Shown here: positions 29,834-41,135 of the stretch, one piece after another
Position numbering within the stretch: position 1 is the first letter of the stretch
Layout of the letters: every line of letters begins with the position of its first letter
DNA from: Pegoplata infirma
Taxonomy: Eukaryota; Arthropoda; Insecta; Diptera; Anthomyiidae
NCBI GenBank assembly: GCA_963921195.1
Contig: OY992537.1
Span: 124,669,347 to 124,733,346, forward strand
DNA length: 64,000 nucleotides
Direction: 5' to 3'
Position numbers and translations under genes: made by a program
The notes under the pieces: model-generated
Databases searched by the model: none
What the model was told of the DNA's origin: nothing
What the model saw: the letters and a program-made list of their open reading frames with translations, nothing else

Positions 29834-32800
29834 TTTTTTATACCCTCCACTCTAGTGATAGAGGGTATATATAAGTTTGTCATTCCGTTTGTAACACCTC
29901 GAAATATTGGTCTAGGATCCCATAAAGTATATATCGTCACCTAAAATGCAAAACGCCCTAACTAACAAAAATTTCAAAATCGCGTTTTTTATTGATTCTT
30001 ATGTATTGGATCAAAATACATGTCCACAAAAAAATTTAGACTCCTTTGATCAAAAATGGGGATTTAATTAACAAAATTCAAAAAGCCCTAACTACATGCT
30101 TCGATATATGTTAAACCAAAAAGCCCCAACTACACATTTGTATACATATTATATAGCAATTTTTAAAGATTAAAAATTTTTTTTGATGCTTCTTCTTCCG
30201 CAATGTCCACCAATAGGAAAAATATATGTATATCTACACAAAAAATAAAGCTTAGAAATTTACCAATTAACCCCTTCAGGCCCGCACTCTCACGAGAATT
30301 GTTCCTTTTTCAGCTATAGAAATCGCAATTTATGCAGTACAATTAGTCCTAAGTAAGATATAAATTCTACATAAAATTTAATAACAATATAATTAATGAC
30401 GATAAAAAACATGATTGGAAGTTCTTCATTCCGATTGAATAAAATTCAAAGTAAGTTTTTCTTTAAATAAGTAAAAAAAAATGTTTTTAATTATAATTTT
30501 TGCTATTATTACAAAAAATACAGGGGGTTAATTATGTAACTTTATAATCGTCAATCGTCATCGTGAGCTCATTATTCTATTACTATAAAATGACACTATA
30601 TGGTAATGGAATAAAGATGGAAATGGTACGATTGACGACTATCAAGGTACATAATTACTTCCCAGTATATAACAAAAAACGTTAGCTTCATTGGAAAGCT
30701 TATAATTTCTTCATATAAAGGGACAGAAATAAAAAAAAGTTGATGTCTAATATCGCTAACATTAAATACAGGGCATAGGAAAGATAAAATAACAACCTGT
30801 GTCAAATTTCATCATTTACATATGGGGTTTTCATCTCAAGTGACACAACTTTTAAAACCAATAATAGTTTAGTCACAATTTTTCAACGAGATCGGTTAAG
30901 AACTTTCTGAGTTAGAGGGGGCCGTATTTTACATTTTGGTCAAACAGGTGTTTTTTGCATCCATGTAACTGATTACCTAATGTTCCTACCAAAATGTGTC
31001 CCGAGAGTTTAAGATAGCTATTTCTTTCTTCTTCTTCTGTCATCCTTCTCTCCCGTTGGAGCAATCCTTCAAAAAAAAAAATTCCTTTTTTTTTTTGCAA
31101 AATCAAAAACTTGTTTGGCATTTTTTTAAAACCGGCCCTTTTTTAACTCAAAATAAAGCTAAGGTATTTTCCTTTAGGAGCTTCGTGGGATGCGAGTGAG
31201 ATATCTATCGAATGCCCAATATTTACTGTAGATCTTAAGAAATTTTCCAGAAGCCGAATAAATGCATTGACGACCATACATTTTTGACCGAAGTGTTTTT
31301 AATTTTCTTTCCATTTTCGTAATTTCTGGCCTAATAATAGTTACGCATAAAAAAATTGGGCCCCTCCTTCCCCCTTATTACGCTGTTTTGGCCAAGGCCA
31401 TTTTGGTACTCGCTGTGATCTGTAAGAAATGAAACTTAATAGTTATTCTACAAGAATTTGGATTTCTGAACCCCCTTCTTGACCCTTATTTCGCCTGTCA
31501 AGTAAATATAATGTTGTCCCTAATATATTTATTACAAGTGGAGCCAGTTAGAGACTTAATGAAAACAAAACTTTTGTTTCTCTAAAACTCTTCTATAATT
31601 CATCTTTTAGCTCATTTATCCTAGCTTTTACTTAAATACGCAAAAAATTATCTGGGAAGTATAGTTTCCTGTGGTCGTTAAAAGGTTAAAGCATTTTGAT
31701 GTATTATGTTATTTCGGGCCATACCCTTTGTCCTATTCCACCCTCATTTGACATGGAGCTTTAAAATTGTAAAATGACATTTTGTATCGAATTAAGTTAG
31801 CATGTGTTTAACAGAATCCAAAATGAGACATTTTTCAGAGATAGGTTATATAGCAGGTGCCACGCCCCTTTATCCAATACCGCCCACATTTTGTTAGAGA
31901 TCTATATGATAAAACAACATTCAGTATACAATTTTGTTAACATGTTGTTACATTTTATAACACATCTGCTTGGTGTTTTTAAACATCTTCAGTGCAGTTA
32001 GGGCTTTTTGTGTTTCTGAAAATTACAAGACAAAAGGGCGTTACTAACATAACTTTTTAAATATTAAAAATTTATATTTTTTTTTAACAGAAATGAATTT
32101 GTTTGTGTGTTTTTACTAATATTTAAAAAATTTGTAATGAAAACTTTTATAGTTTTTATATAAACACGTTTTTTGCTTCTCCTGTAAAATTTATAAAATG
32201 TTAGATAGGGCGTTTTGCATTTTAGGTGACGATATATTCATGATCCTCGATCGATCTTAAGACGATCTAGCGATGTCCGTCCGTCTGTCTGTCTGTTGAA
32301 AACACGCTTACTTTTGAAAGACTTTACGGAGGCTCCTGAAGTTTGGCATATATGTTGGGCATTTACCTGGTCAGGTTGGTATTGCAATCCAGCGAAATCG
32401 GTCCAGTGGTTCAAAAGTTATAAGCAAATGAGTGAATTTCGGCAAGGGTTTTTTTTGGAATTTACGAGATAAAACACACGGTAACTTTCGAACAGCAATT
32501 CTGAGGGTGCTGAAGTGCGGCATATATATTTGTCGTTCTTCAGGTCCGGTTTGCTTTAAATTTTAGCCAAATCGGTCCAGTGGCTCAAAAGTTATTAGCA
32601 AAACCGTAAATTTCAGATTCGCCTCACCTTAAATTCACGTGTTGAAAACCCGTTAAACATGTTTTAAAAACATTGGTAAGTCACAAAAATATTTTACATC
32701 GCACTTTTGTCACTTAAAAATATTTTTACACTAAAAGAAAAAAAAAAATACACTCGAAAAAAACTTTACACTCAAAAAAAAAATTTACACTCAAAAAAAA

Positions 32801-32986
32801 AATTTAGTAAATTATTTTTTTTTTTCAAAATTTAGTTAAAATAAAAAGTTTTTTTACACAAAATAAAATATTTCTAATCAAAAATGTTATTTTTTCACTC
32901 TAGAAAATTTACTATAACTTAAAAAGGGCATTGTGGAGGGTGTTCATAGATTCGGCCAAGTCGAATTTAATTTTTCTACTTGTTTT
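29834..32986 (+). mobile_element. DINE-1/HINE-like element, subfamily B, split by a 2.3-kb insert
   Basis: The 5' part at 29834-29934 has TATACCCTCCACTCTAGTGA with its subterminal repeat GAGGGTATA, ending in AAAGTATATAT. The element resumes at 32232 with ATATATTCATGATCCTCG, GTCCGTCCGTCTGTCTGTC, two GGTTCAAAAGTTAT units, and the 3' hairpin ATTCGGCCAAGTCGAAT (32950-32966) followed by TTTTTCTACTTGTTTT. The insert is 29935-32231. Confidence 0.8.
29935..32231. mobile_element. 2.3-kb element with CGTCACCTAAAATGC inverted repeats
   Basis: Left CGTCACCTAAAATGCAAAAC GCCCTA is mirrored at the right end (TTTTGCATTTTAGGTGACG) for about 30 bp with one mismatch. Comparison with uninterrupted DINE copies gives a target duplication of about 4 bp of ATAT, but the site is AT-repetitive so the length is uncertain. 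GCCCTAACTA and GCATTTT motifs recur subterminally. Short frames (30596-30805, 30912-31199, 31804-32001) show no recognisable domain. I do not recognise the family. Confidence 0.65.
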
Positions 32987-33610
32987 ATTATAATTTAGCT
33001 TGATTAACTTATTAATAACAAAAAGTTTCATTTTTGTCGGACAAGTATTTCAGTTCTAAAAATGACCATGGAAAAAAAAATTATGCTGGTTGGGGTCTTA
33101 CTCTAAAAAATTTTCCAATTTTTTTTTTTTTTTTCATTAAAAAGAAAACACGATTTTTTTTTTTCATTAAAAAGAAAACACGATTTTTTTTTTTTTTTTT
33201 GTGAAAAAAAATATTTTTAGACCCTAATTTTAGAGCTTAGTAGCAACCCCTAAACCTTAATGAAAAAATTAAAAAAAAATTACGTGTTATTTTTTCACGG
33301 GTGGCCCATAACGTGCTATTTTTTTATGGGTGGCCCATACAAAATCCAAAAATAAGTGCCATACTTATATGAACCAGCCTACTGAGCATCTTTAAATAAT
33401 TACCGAGAACAGCTTATACTGTCGCAAAATGTTAACCCAAAAAATGTTTTAAATTACAACCCTTCTTTACGAACAACGTCTCAGAAGCTGAGACTTTTTT
33501 CTTATAGAAATATTATAGAATTCTAAGAAATTATTCCAACAGAAAACGTCGTAGATCATGAGGAATTTTACTACAGGAAAAAGTCTCATATTCTGAAGCA
33601 TTTTTGAGAA
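32987..33610. other. Spacer with short direct repeats
   Basis: A 38-bp block containing CATTAAAAAGAAAACACGAT with flanking T runs occurs twice in tandem (33130-33190). GGGTGGCCCATA occurs twice (33299-33350). Otherwise no assignable feature. Confidence 0.5.
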
Positions 33611-34392
33611 TTTTTATGCTCTACACCACTCTGTGGTACAGGGTATAATGAGTTTGTGCTGATGTTTGGTACTACCTGAAATATTGGTCCTAGACCTACC
33701 TTCAAGTATACCGATCGACTCAGAATTACTTTTTGAGTCGATTTAGCGATATCCGTCAGTCCGTCCGTCTGTACGTCCGTCCATCCGTCTGTCCATCTAT
33801 CGGTTTAAGCACGATGCAGGTCTCAATTTTCAATCAATTGACTTGAAATTTAAAACTTAAGTATATTTTGGCCCAAGGACGAAACGTGTTGAAATTGGAG
33901 AAAATCGGTCCATGTTAAAACCTAGCCCCCATACAAACGCCCCCTTTGGATTAGAAATAAATGACTCTAATAACCGTATTATAATAGATATCGCTTTGAA
34001 ACTTAACAGGTAATCAAATTTTGTATGGACGAATCATCACCGAATTTCAAAGGATTCAGGTCATTCCTTCTGGTAGTCCCCATACAAACCACCTTCCCGA
34101 TATTCACATAATTCCCTCAAAATTCATAAAAATGGAAATATTGGATAAAAATTTTATTTTTAGGTGTTAAACGTGTACTTTAGTAACCTAATCAAATCGG
34201 AATATAATAGGACCATTTTGGACTTAGTCCCCCATATAAAAATTTCGACCGATATTCAGTTAAATCGGACTATCCAATTTCACTAAAATGCAATCGGTCC
34301 ATGTTTGGACTTGGGACCCATTTTTCGGAAAACACTAGTGTAGGGTATCATTGGTCGGTCTTGACCGACTATAACTTTCTTACTTGTTTTTT
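33611..34392 (+). mobile_element. DINE-1/HINE-like element, subfamily D, full length
   Basis: A distinct subfamily. The 5' end is TTTTTATGCTCTACACCACT with CTGTGGTACAGGGTATAAT as subterminal repeat. Then come GGTCCTAGACC, GTCCGTCCGTCTGTACGTCC (33761-33780), and several CAAATCGG/CCCCCATACAAA phrases. The 3' hairpin GGTCGGTCTTGACCGAC (34353-34369) is followed by TATAACTTTCTTACTTGTTT. Its body differs from subfamilies A-C, but end structure and order agree. Confidence 0.75.
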
Positions 34393-36103
34393 TAATGAAA
34401 AAGGTTTCATATTCTTAGGTTAGTTTCGTATAGCCTAGACCAAAAAACAGCTGATTAGAGAGGCTTTTAATTACTTTGTGATATTTTCAGACTTTTTATA
34501 CGAAATTTAAAATGAAATTTAAATGATTAATTATATTTTTACTAAAAAGCTCGTTGTTTAATATTATTTCGTAGTTTTAATTATTTATAATTATTTGAGG
34601 TCCTAGAAAATGTTAGTGTGAGAAAACATGTTTAAAAAGTTGTTCACTCTTTAAAGAAAAAAATCGGATCAAAAGTTTTCTATCAAGGGTGAGAACCACT
34701 AATAACTTTCGACATTTCTAAAAATATATCTAAAAATATATAATTTTTTTCTTTTAGCCTAAAAGTATGCACTTCTTTTATACAAAACATTTAGAAACGT
34801 TTGACTGAAAACCGGTGGAATTGTCACAATTGGCCTTTAGCTGTCTAAACATAAAATGTACACTCCAATCACAATGAGTACGATTTCCCATTATAATTGG
34901 GAAAAATTCAAATTTTTCTGTATAATCTAATTAAAAATTATTCTCTTGTAATTAGAGTTTAGGCAAAATATGTATATTTTTTTATTTTGAAAAGTGCAAG
35001 TGACTTTGTAATTGCAATTCACCAGCTACACTGATAAAGTTAAATAAAGGACTACTTATGTAGTCAGTTCTTTTAGTTACAAATATTAATTTATTTTGTA
35101 AGGAAATCCCAAGTAAAGGTACAAGTTCTTTTACTCTATAATTTCGTATCAGTAATTTTTGTTTCTCATGTAGTTTTTTTCCTGTTCTGATCGTTTTTAA
35201 ATAGATTTTTTTCCTTTGTAATAATAACTTTAGCCGTTGTATTTTTTTCTTTTATTTTGTTTTGTCCAAGTCTTTTAGCGCCTATTTTTAAATTATTAAT
35301 TTGATGAAAATACAAGGGTTTTAAATTAACTATAGCCTGCATTAATCTCTTTATAATTGCAAAATTATTTCTTAACTGAAAAACAAGAAAAAAAATGGGA
35401 TAAAACCAGAATTTGTGTTTATATCTAAATTTAGTTCTTTAGTACTGAAGTTAAGATGTAATCTATTTTTATAAAGCAATTGACCAACGTTGTTGGCCTT
35501 TAAAAAAACTTGAATATTAAAAAAAATATTTACAAAATTTTTAATGGTATATATTCTAGATGATAAATAGAGCTATTTATTTACAATATCCTGATACATG
35601 TGTTTTATTTACCTGTGTAATTATATAAAATGTTATTTATATTTAAGTAGTTTGATAAACTTAAACAATTTACTATTTATTTACTTGTGTTACCTGAAAC
35701 AACTAACAAGGACGCACTGCTCCCAACAATCAAATAAATAATAAAATATAATTGGGTTAAAATTTATTAAATTTTATGAAAAAAAAAATATATTGACTTG
35801 ACACCCTACTCGGAGATTGTCGTAAGATCATGCTAACAAGTCCCCTTTAGAACGACTCTACAAATACGAGAGAGAATCGGACTCCAGATAATTTACCAAG
35901 TGGTGATTGATCATGCTCTTCGTGACCTGCGAGAGCGTAAAAAAATTGCTATTGGGCGTTAGTTTTCTGGGTTTGTTACCTCACCCTTTTTTGGGGTTGA
36001 CGGACCTTTGCGGGTTTCTCAAAATCCCACGCACAGTACGAGAATAATAAAATTTTTAATGATAAAATAATTAACGAGAATAATAAAATTTAGAATGAAA
36101 AAC
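34393..36103. other. No feature recognised
   Basis: About 1.7 kb of AT-rich sequence. ACACTGATAAAGTTAAAT at 35031 might be an eroded CACTCAAAA-type terminus. 35785-36020 is less AT-rich but shows no open frame or family. Confidence 0.4.
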
Positions 36104-36944
36104 TACCCAGCAAAAAATAAGGGAAGTAGTCTAAATCAAACCACTTCTGAAGTACTCCAAAAAAAGCAGTTAACCCCTGATTTATTATTCAAATGGAGAT
36201 ACTTTTAAACAACTTCCAAAAATTGATATATAATGTCATAAATTATGGCTTGCACCACTTCCAAATATAGACATTAGTATGCACTTCCTCACTAAAGAAA
36301 TCTCCACTTTAAGACTTCATTAAAAAATTTGGAAATTATCAATAATTATTTAATAAATATTGGTTATTTTACAAATGCTTTATGTTTAAAAATTACATGA
36401 AATAATTCAATTAAGGAATGTATTTATAAATTATATTAAGCTTCTTACGTATAGTAAGGAAATATCATGAAAATTCAGAATATTAGGTTTGATTTTTGTT
36501 TCCTATAGCTTTTTCCTACAGCTTTTTTTTTGGTAATATCCAAGTTAATGACTATTATAAACTCGGTTTTAGCAATAGCACTGTTTTCGCATAACCGTAT
36601 ATACGCTTACCTATACAAATTTTAAACTATCCACGCTTATTTTTAACTTGTATAATTATTGGCATTAAATTTAAGTTTCGATAAAAAGTTCGCATTTGAA
36701 AATAAAATGTTTTTTTCCGTGTTTGCTTTAATAAACTTTGACATTCAACAAAAGTGGTGCCAAAAAAATTTAAAATTTTAATGTTAAAATATAAACGGTT
36801 ACGCGAAAACAGGGCTAATGTTTCTTGCTATCAAAAAATATGGTTAAACGAATCATAAAACAATGTTTCAACTAAACCGTGTTTTACCATAGCAATGCGA
36901 ATGTGCTATAATCCCGTATTCTCATACAAGTCTTTTAATTTTAA

Positions 36945-37035
36945 ATTAAACGACTCGTTTTGTATTTATTCCATTACAACGAAATGACACTATATGGTAA
37001 TAGAATGATGAGCTAAAACGAGTCGTTTAATTTAA
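36945..37035. repeat. Hairpin with AAACGAGTCGTTTAATTT arms
   Basis: AAATTAAACGACTCGTTTTG (36951) is mirrored at 37013-37032, followed by an extra copy AAAACGAGTCGT. The loop contains ATTCCATTACAACGAAATGA and CACTATATGGTAAT, a phrase also found at 30573-30613. Confidence 0.65.
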
Positions 37036-37149
37036 AACGAGTCGTATGCGATTCCTACTTTTTTCTTTTCCTTCCTTTTTCTTTCTTTTTTCTTTTTTTT
37101 CTTTTTGAAATTTGCTCTAGGGGGGGTAATTTCCCCTTCCCCCCCCTTG

Positions 37150-37365
37150 TACCCGCGCTTGTTATTTTATTTTTACTACATTTTTATTGTTTTGACTACA
37201 AATGTTAGTAGTTTTTACTACATAAGTCAGTTGTTTTTTGTCTGTTAAAATAACTAACACTGTTAGTTGATTTAACTGAAAAAGTAGTTGACCCCAAAAC
37301 AACTTACAAAGTAGTTATTTTAACTGACATTTTCAGTTGATTTTACTAACATAATTTTTTGAGTG
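37150..37365. mobile_element. CACTCAAAA-type element, right part only
   Basis: It ends ATAATTTTTTGAGTG before TA. The preceding 200 bp are filled with GTTAGT / ACTAAC and AACTGAAA words in both orientations. No left terminus could be placed. Confidence 0.45.
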
Positions 37366-37860
37366 TAGTGTTTAATCACTTCTTAAATATACAATATTAT
37401 GCATTCGCAATGAAGTGGTTAATAAGTATAGTCAAAAGTTCAAAGTTATAGAATAGTATGAAGACCACTTCATATGTACTGAAAAACGAGTTGAAACAAC
37501 TACTTACTTGCTGCGACAACTATGTATATGAAAATGTAATGAGATATTCAATAGATATTCACTACTCCAGAAGCAGTAGAAGTCCTTTTTATCATTGTTC
37601 TAAGTAATGTTTTTTTTTGCTGGGTATTCAAAGAAAGCGATTTTATTGATTCTTTGACCTACAAAATTATTGATCTATCATTCTGAATGAAAATTAACCT
37701 AATTCAATTACTATATTAGAGGGGAGAAAAAAATTTAATTTTATTATTTTCTCTTAAAACCATAATTTTCGTCCCTGCAATGGATAAATTAAAGTTTCAT
37801 GTTGATATCTTATAACTAAAGGGAAAAATTTTGAAAACCAAAATCGGGTCAAATTGACTC

Positions 37861-38510
37861 AAGCAGTGTATTTTTTTTTTTTTGTAGTGTATAAATATTT
37901 CTGAGTGCCAAAAATACGTTCTTAAATATTTTTGTGACTTACCAATGTTTTTAAAACATGTTTAACGGGTTTTCAACACGTGAATTTAAGGTGAAACTAA
38001 TCTGATATTCACGGTTTTGCTAATAACTTTTGAACCACTGGACCGATTTGGTTGAAATTCAATACGAACCAGACCTAGGGAACGAAAAATATATGTGCCA
38101 TGCTTCAGCATACCGAGAATTGGCTTTCGAAAGTTAGCGTGTTTTTTATCTCGTAAATTCACGAAAAACCCTTGAGAAATTCAGTCTTTTGCTCAAAACT
38201 TTTGAACCACTGGACCGATTTCGCTGTATTGCAATACCAACCTGACCAGGCCCAACATATGTGCCAAACTTTAGAAGCCTATGTAAAGTCTTTCAAAAGT
38301 TAGCGTGTTTTCAACAGACAGACAGACAGACAGACAGACAGACTGACATCGTTAGATCGTCTTAGAATCGATCGAGGATCATAAATATTTATAAACTTTA
38401 TGGGGTCTTAGACCAATATTTCGAGGTGTTAGAAACGGAATTATATAGCTCATATACATATAAGTTTGTCATTCCGTTTGTAACTATCACTAGAGTGGAG
38501 GGTATAAAAA
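37861..38510 (-). mobile_element. DINE-1/HINE-like element, subfamily B, 3' truncated
   Basis: Both TTTTGAACCACTGGACCGAT units, the (GACA)n tract (38323-38346) and the 5' end TAGAGTGGAGGGTATAAAAA are present. The 3' hairpin end is missing. The 5' subterminal segment is partly duplicated (38446-38490 repeats CATATACATATAAGTTTGTC-like sequence in inverted order). Confidence 0.7.
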
Positions 38511-38569
38511 AAAAAATTTGTAATAAAAAATTTAAAAAAAAAAAAATTTTGTAATAAAAAATTTAAAAA

Positions 38570-38830
38570 AACAAGTAGAAAAGTTAAATTCGACTTTGCC
38601 GAATCTATGAATACCCTTCACAATGCATTTTTTTTTTAAAGGGTAGTACATTTTTTAACGTGAAAAACTTAACAATTTTGATTAGAAATATTTTATTTTG
38701 AGTAAAAAACTCTTTTTTTGTCATTTTTTTTTTTTAAGAAAAATTACTAATTTTTTTTCAGTGTAAAATTTTTTTCGACTGTAATGTTTTTTTTAATGTA
38801 GAAATATTTCTTACACAAAATATAGTCATT

Positions 38831-38861
<31 letters not shown>

Positions 38862-39521
38862 TTTTGTGTAAATTTTTTTTTAGTGTAAAATTTTTTTGAG
38901 TTTAAAATTTTTTTTGAGTGTAATTTTTAAGTTACCAATGCTTTTAAAACTAAACAAGTTTAAAAAGCATTGCTTTAAAATTAAACAAGTTTGAAAAGCA
39001 TTGTTTAGTTACCACCAATGCTTTTAAAACTTGTTAAAACACGTGGCATTTTAGATGAAACTAATCTGAAATTCAAGGTTTTGCTTATAACTTTTAAACC
39101 ACTAAACCGATTGAGCAAAGATACGTGCCAAGCTTCAGTAGTCTCATTATTGTCTTTCGAAAGTTATTGTGTTTTTTATCTCGTAAATTCGCGAAATACC
39201 CTTGCCGAAATTTACTCTTTTGCTCATAACTTTGTAACCACTGGACCGATTTGGCTGGATTGCAATACCAACCTGACCAGGTAAATGACAAACATATATG
39301 CCAAACTTCAGTAGCCTCTGTAAAGTTTTTCAAAAGTTAGCGTCTTTTCTACGGACGGACAGACAGACAGACAGACGGACGGACATCGCTAGATCGACTT
39401 AAAATCGATCGAGGATCATAAATATATATACTTTATGGGGTCCTAGACCAATATTTCGAGGTGTTACAAACGGAATGACAAACTTATATATACCCTCTAT
39501 CACTTGAGTGGTGGGTATAAA
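38570..39521 (-). mobile_element. DINE-1/HINE-like element, subfamily B, full length
   Basis: The hairpin AATTCGACTTTGCCGAAT (38587-38604) and the terminal TGAGTGGTGGGTATAAAAA are present. Extended A and T runs occur at 38730-38900. The first TTTTAAACCACTAAACCGAT unit has lost about 50 bp relative to the copy at 19081. A short ATTAAACAAGTT...AAAAGCATTG segment is duplicated at 38935-39030. Confidence 0.8.
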
Positions 39522-39644
39522 AAATTTTTGTAATAAAAAATTTGATAAAAACAAAAAAATTAATAAAAAAAATTTAATAAAAACAAAAAATTTGATAAAA
39601 AAATGTAATTGAAAAATAATTATGTTACGCTTTATTCACCAGCT

Positions 39645-40375
39645 GGTGAAAAGGGGTTTTTTTTTATGAATTTTACACCAATTTTTTTTTTTTTTCATCA
39701 AATTTTTTTTTTTATCAAATATTTTTTTTCATCAAATTTTTTTTTCCATCAATTTTTTTTTCATCTAATTTTTTATTTCATAAATTTCTTTCATCAAATT
39801 TTTTTTTATCAATTTTTTTTTATAATTTTTTTTTTTCATCTAATTTTTTTTTCATCAAATTTTTTTTTTCATAAATTTCTTTCATCAAATTTTTTTTTAT
39901 CAATTTTTTTTTATATTTTTTTTTTACATCAAATTTTTTTTTTCCATTAAATTTTTTTTTGTCATCAATTTTTTTTTCCATCAAAAAATTTTTTTTTATC
40001 ATCAAACTTTTTTTTATTAATTTTTTTTTCATAATTTTTTTTTTCATCAATTATTTTTTCAACAATTTTTTTTTTTTCATAAAATTTTTTTTTATCAAAT
40101 TATTTTTTTTTTAATCAAATATTTTTGTTCATCAATTTTTTTTCATTAATTTTTTTTTTTATCAAATTTTTTTCTTCATTAAAATTTTTTTTCATAATTC
40201 TTTTTTATCATATATTTTTTCATCAATTTTTTTCATCAAAATTTTTTATTATCAATTTTTTTCTCACCAAATTTTTCTTTTCATCAAAAAACTTTTTTTC
40301 ATTAAAATTTTTTTTCTCCAAAAATTTTGGGTTCATTAATTTTTTTTTAACATAATTTGGTTTTTCGTGAAAAAA
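39645..40375. repeat. T-rich simple-sequence block (TTTTTTTCATCAAAT)n
   Basis: About 0.7 kb of T runs of 5-16 bases broken by CATCAAAT, ATCAATT or CATAAATTT. One strand is almost purely T, C and A with hardly any G. Long open frames on both strands here (39609-39950, 39820-40050, 40125-40355) are Phe/Ile or Lys-rich products of the repeat and not genes. Confidence 0.8.
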
Positions 40376-40400
40376 AATCATTTGTTTTTGAAATGTACTT

Positions 40401-40750
40401 AAAACAAGTGAGAGTGGTATATTCTTGGTGCCGAATCTTTTATACTCTCCAAAATATAAAAACACTTTTTTGCACTTATTTTTGCACTCACTTACGAAAT
40501 GTACAGCTCTTTTGGTTGTTTAATGGGGTCCTCGACTGATATTACAATTCTTTTTGCATGGAATAGCAAAGTCATATAACATTATTTTTTCTAAAAAAAA
40601 TTTGCTTTTGCAAGTACACCCAAATCTTCCGCAAAACATTATCATGATTTAATGTATTGGGTAAGATTACAAAATTCGCAGGCATTTTTTACATGCTGGG
40701 GGGTATCAGAGTTTCGGCACAGCCTAACTTAAGAATCTTACTTGTTTTCT
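40401..40750 (-). mobile_element. Diverged DINE-1/HINE-like remnant, subfamily A
   Basis: AAAACAAGTGAGAGTGGTAT plus a decayed hairpin (TTCTTGGTGCCGAAT) marks a 3' end at 40401; ATGGGGTCCTCGACTGATATT at 40523 is the 5' half. A second, oppositely oriented 3' end (TTTCGGCACAGCCTAACTT ... CTTACTTGTTTT) lies at 40711-40748. Two remnants therefore face each other. Confidence 0.5.
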
Positions 40751-40939
40751 ATATGATTCATGCAAATCTTATGTTCTTGTGAAAAAATAATAAAAAACAT
40801 TATTTGCTATAAAAATTTCTTTAAACACGAGGTCATTAAACACAAGGTTTATTAATAAAATCACCAAACACACAATATATTTTTTTATACTTTAAAATAT
40901 TCTAAAGCTGATTGCGTGTAAAGCCCACACAAAATTTTA

Positions 40940-41005
40940 CAAAATAAGCGAGAATAACATATTCGGCTGTGGCAAATCTTCAAACACCCTGCCCAATATT
41001 ATAAC
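40940..41005 (-). mobile_element. DINE-1/HINE-like 3' end fragment
   Basis: ACAAAATAAGCGAGAATAAC, the decayed hairpin ATTCGGCTGTGGCAAAT and CAAACACCCTGCCCAA follow the order of a subfamily A 3' end. The rest is missing. A possible CACTCAAAA terminus (TA|CACTCAAAAAACAAAAC) starts just downstream at 41021. Confidence 0.45.
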
Positions 41006-41135
41006 TTAAACTGTCTTATACACTCAAAAAACAAAACTCTGTTCAATCAACAGAAAAACGTGATGAAAATTAAACCATCTTGAGCCGTTTGAGAAGAGTG
41101 CTTATAATATGGAGACACGGTTCGATAATTTTTTT

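Larger units (their letters stand above)
36106..37624. mobile_element. CCCAGCAAAAA inverted-repeat element, TA target
   Basis: TA, then CCCAGCAAAAAATAAGGG ... TTTTTTTTTGCTGGG, then TA (36104-36105 and 37625-37626). The 1.5-kb interior includes GAAGTGGT/ACCACTTC words near both ends, a hairpin at 36945-37035 and half of a CACTCAAAA-type element ending at 37365. Non-coding. TA duplication suggests a Tc1/mariner-type mobiliser. Confidence 0.65.

Noticed and set aside
35785..36030. Less AT-rich stretch as a possible exon or LTR
   Set aside because: No sustained open frame, splice-like structure, paired copy or primer-binding site was visible.
39609..40465. Several 76-113-codon frames rich in Phe/Ile or Lys/Asn
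   Set aside because: They are translations of the T-rich simple-sequence block and occur on both strands at once.
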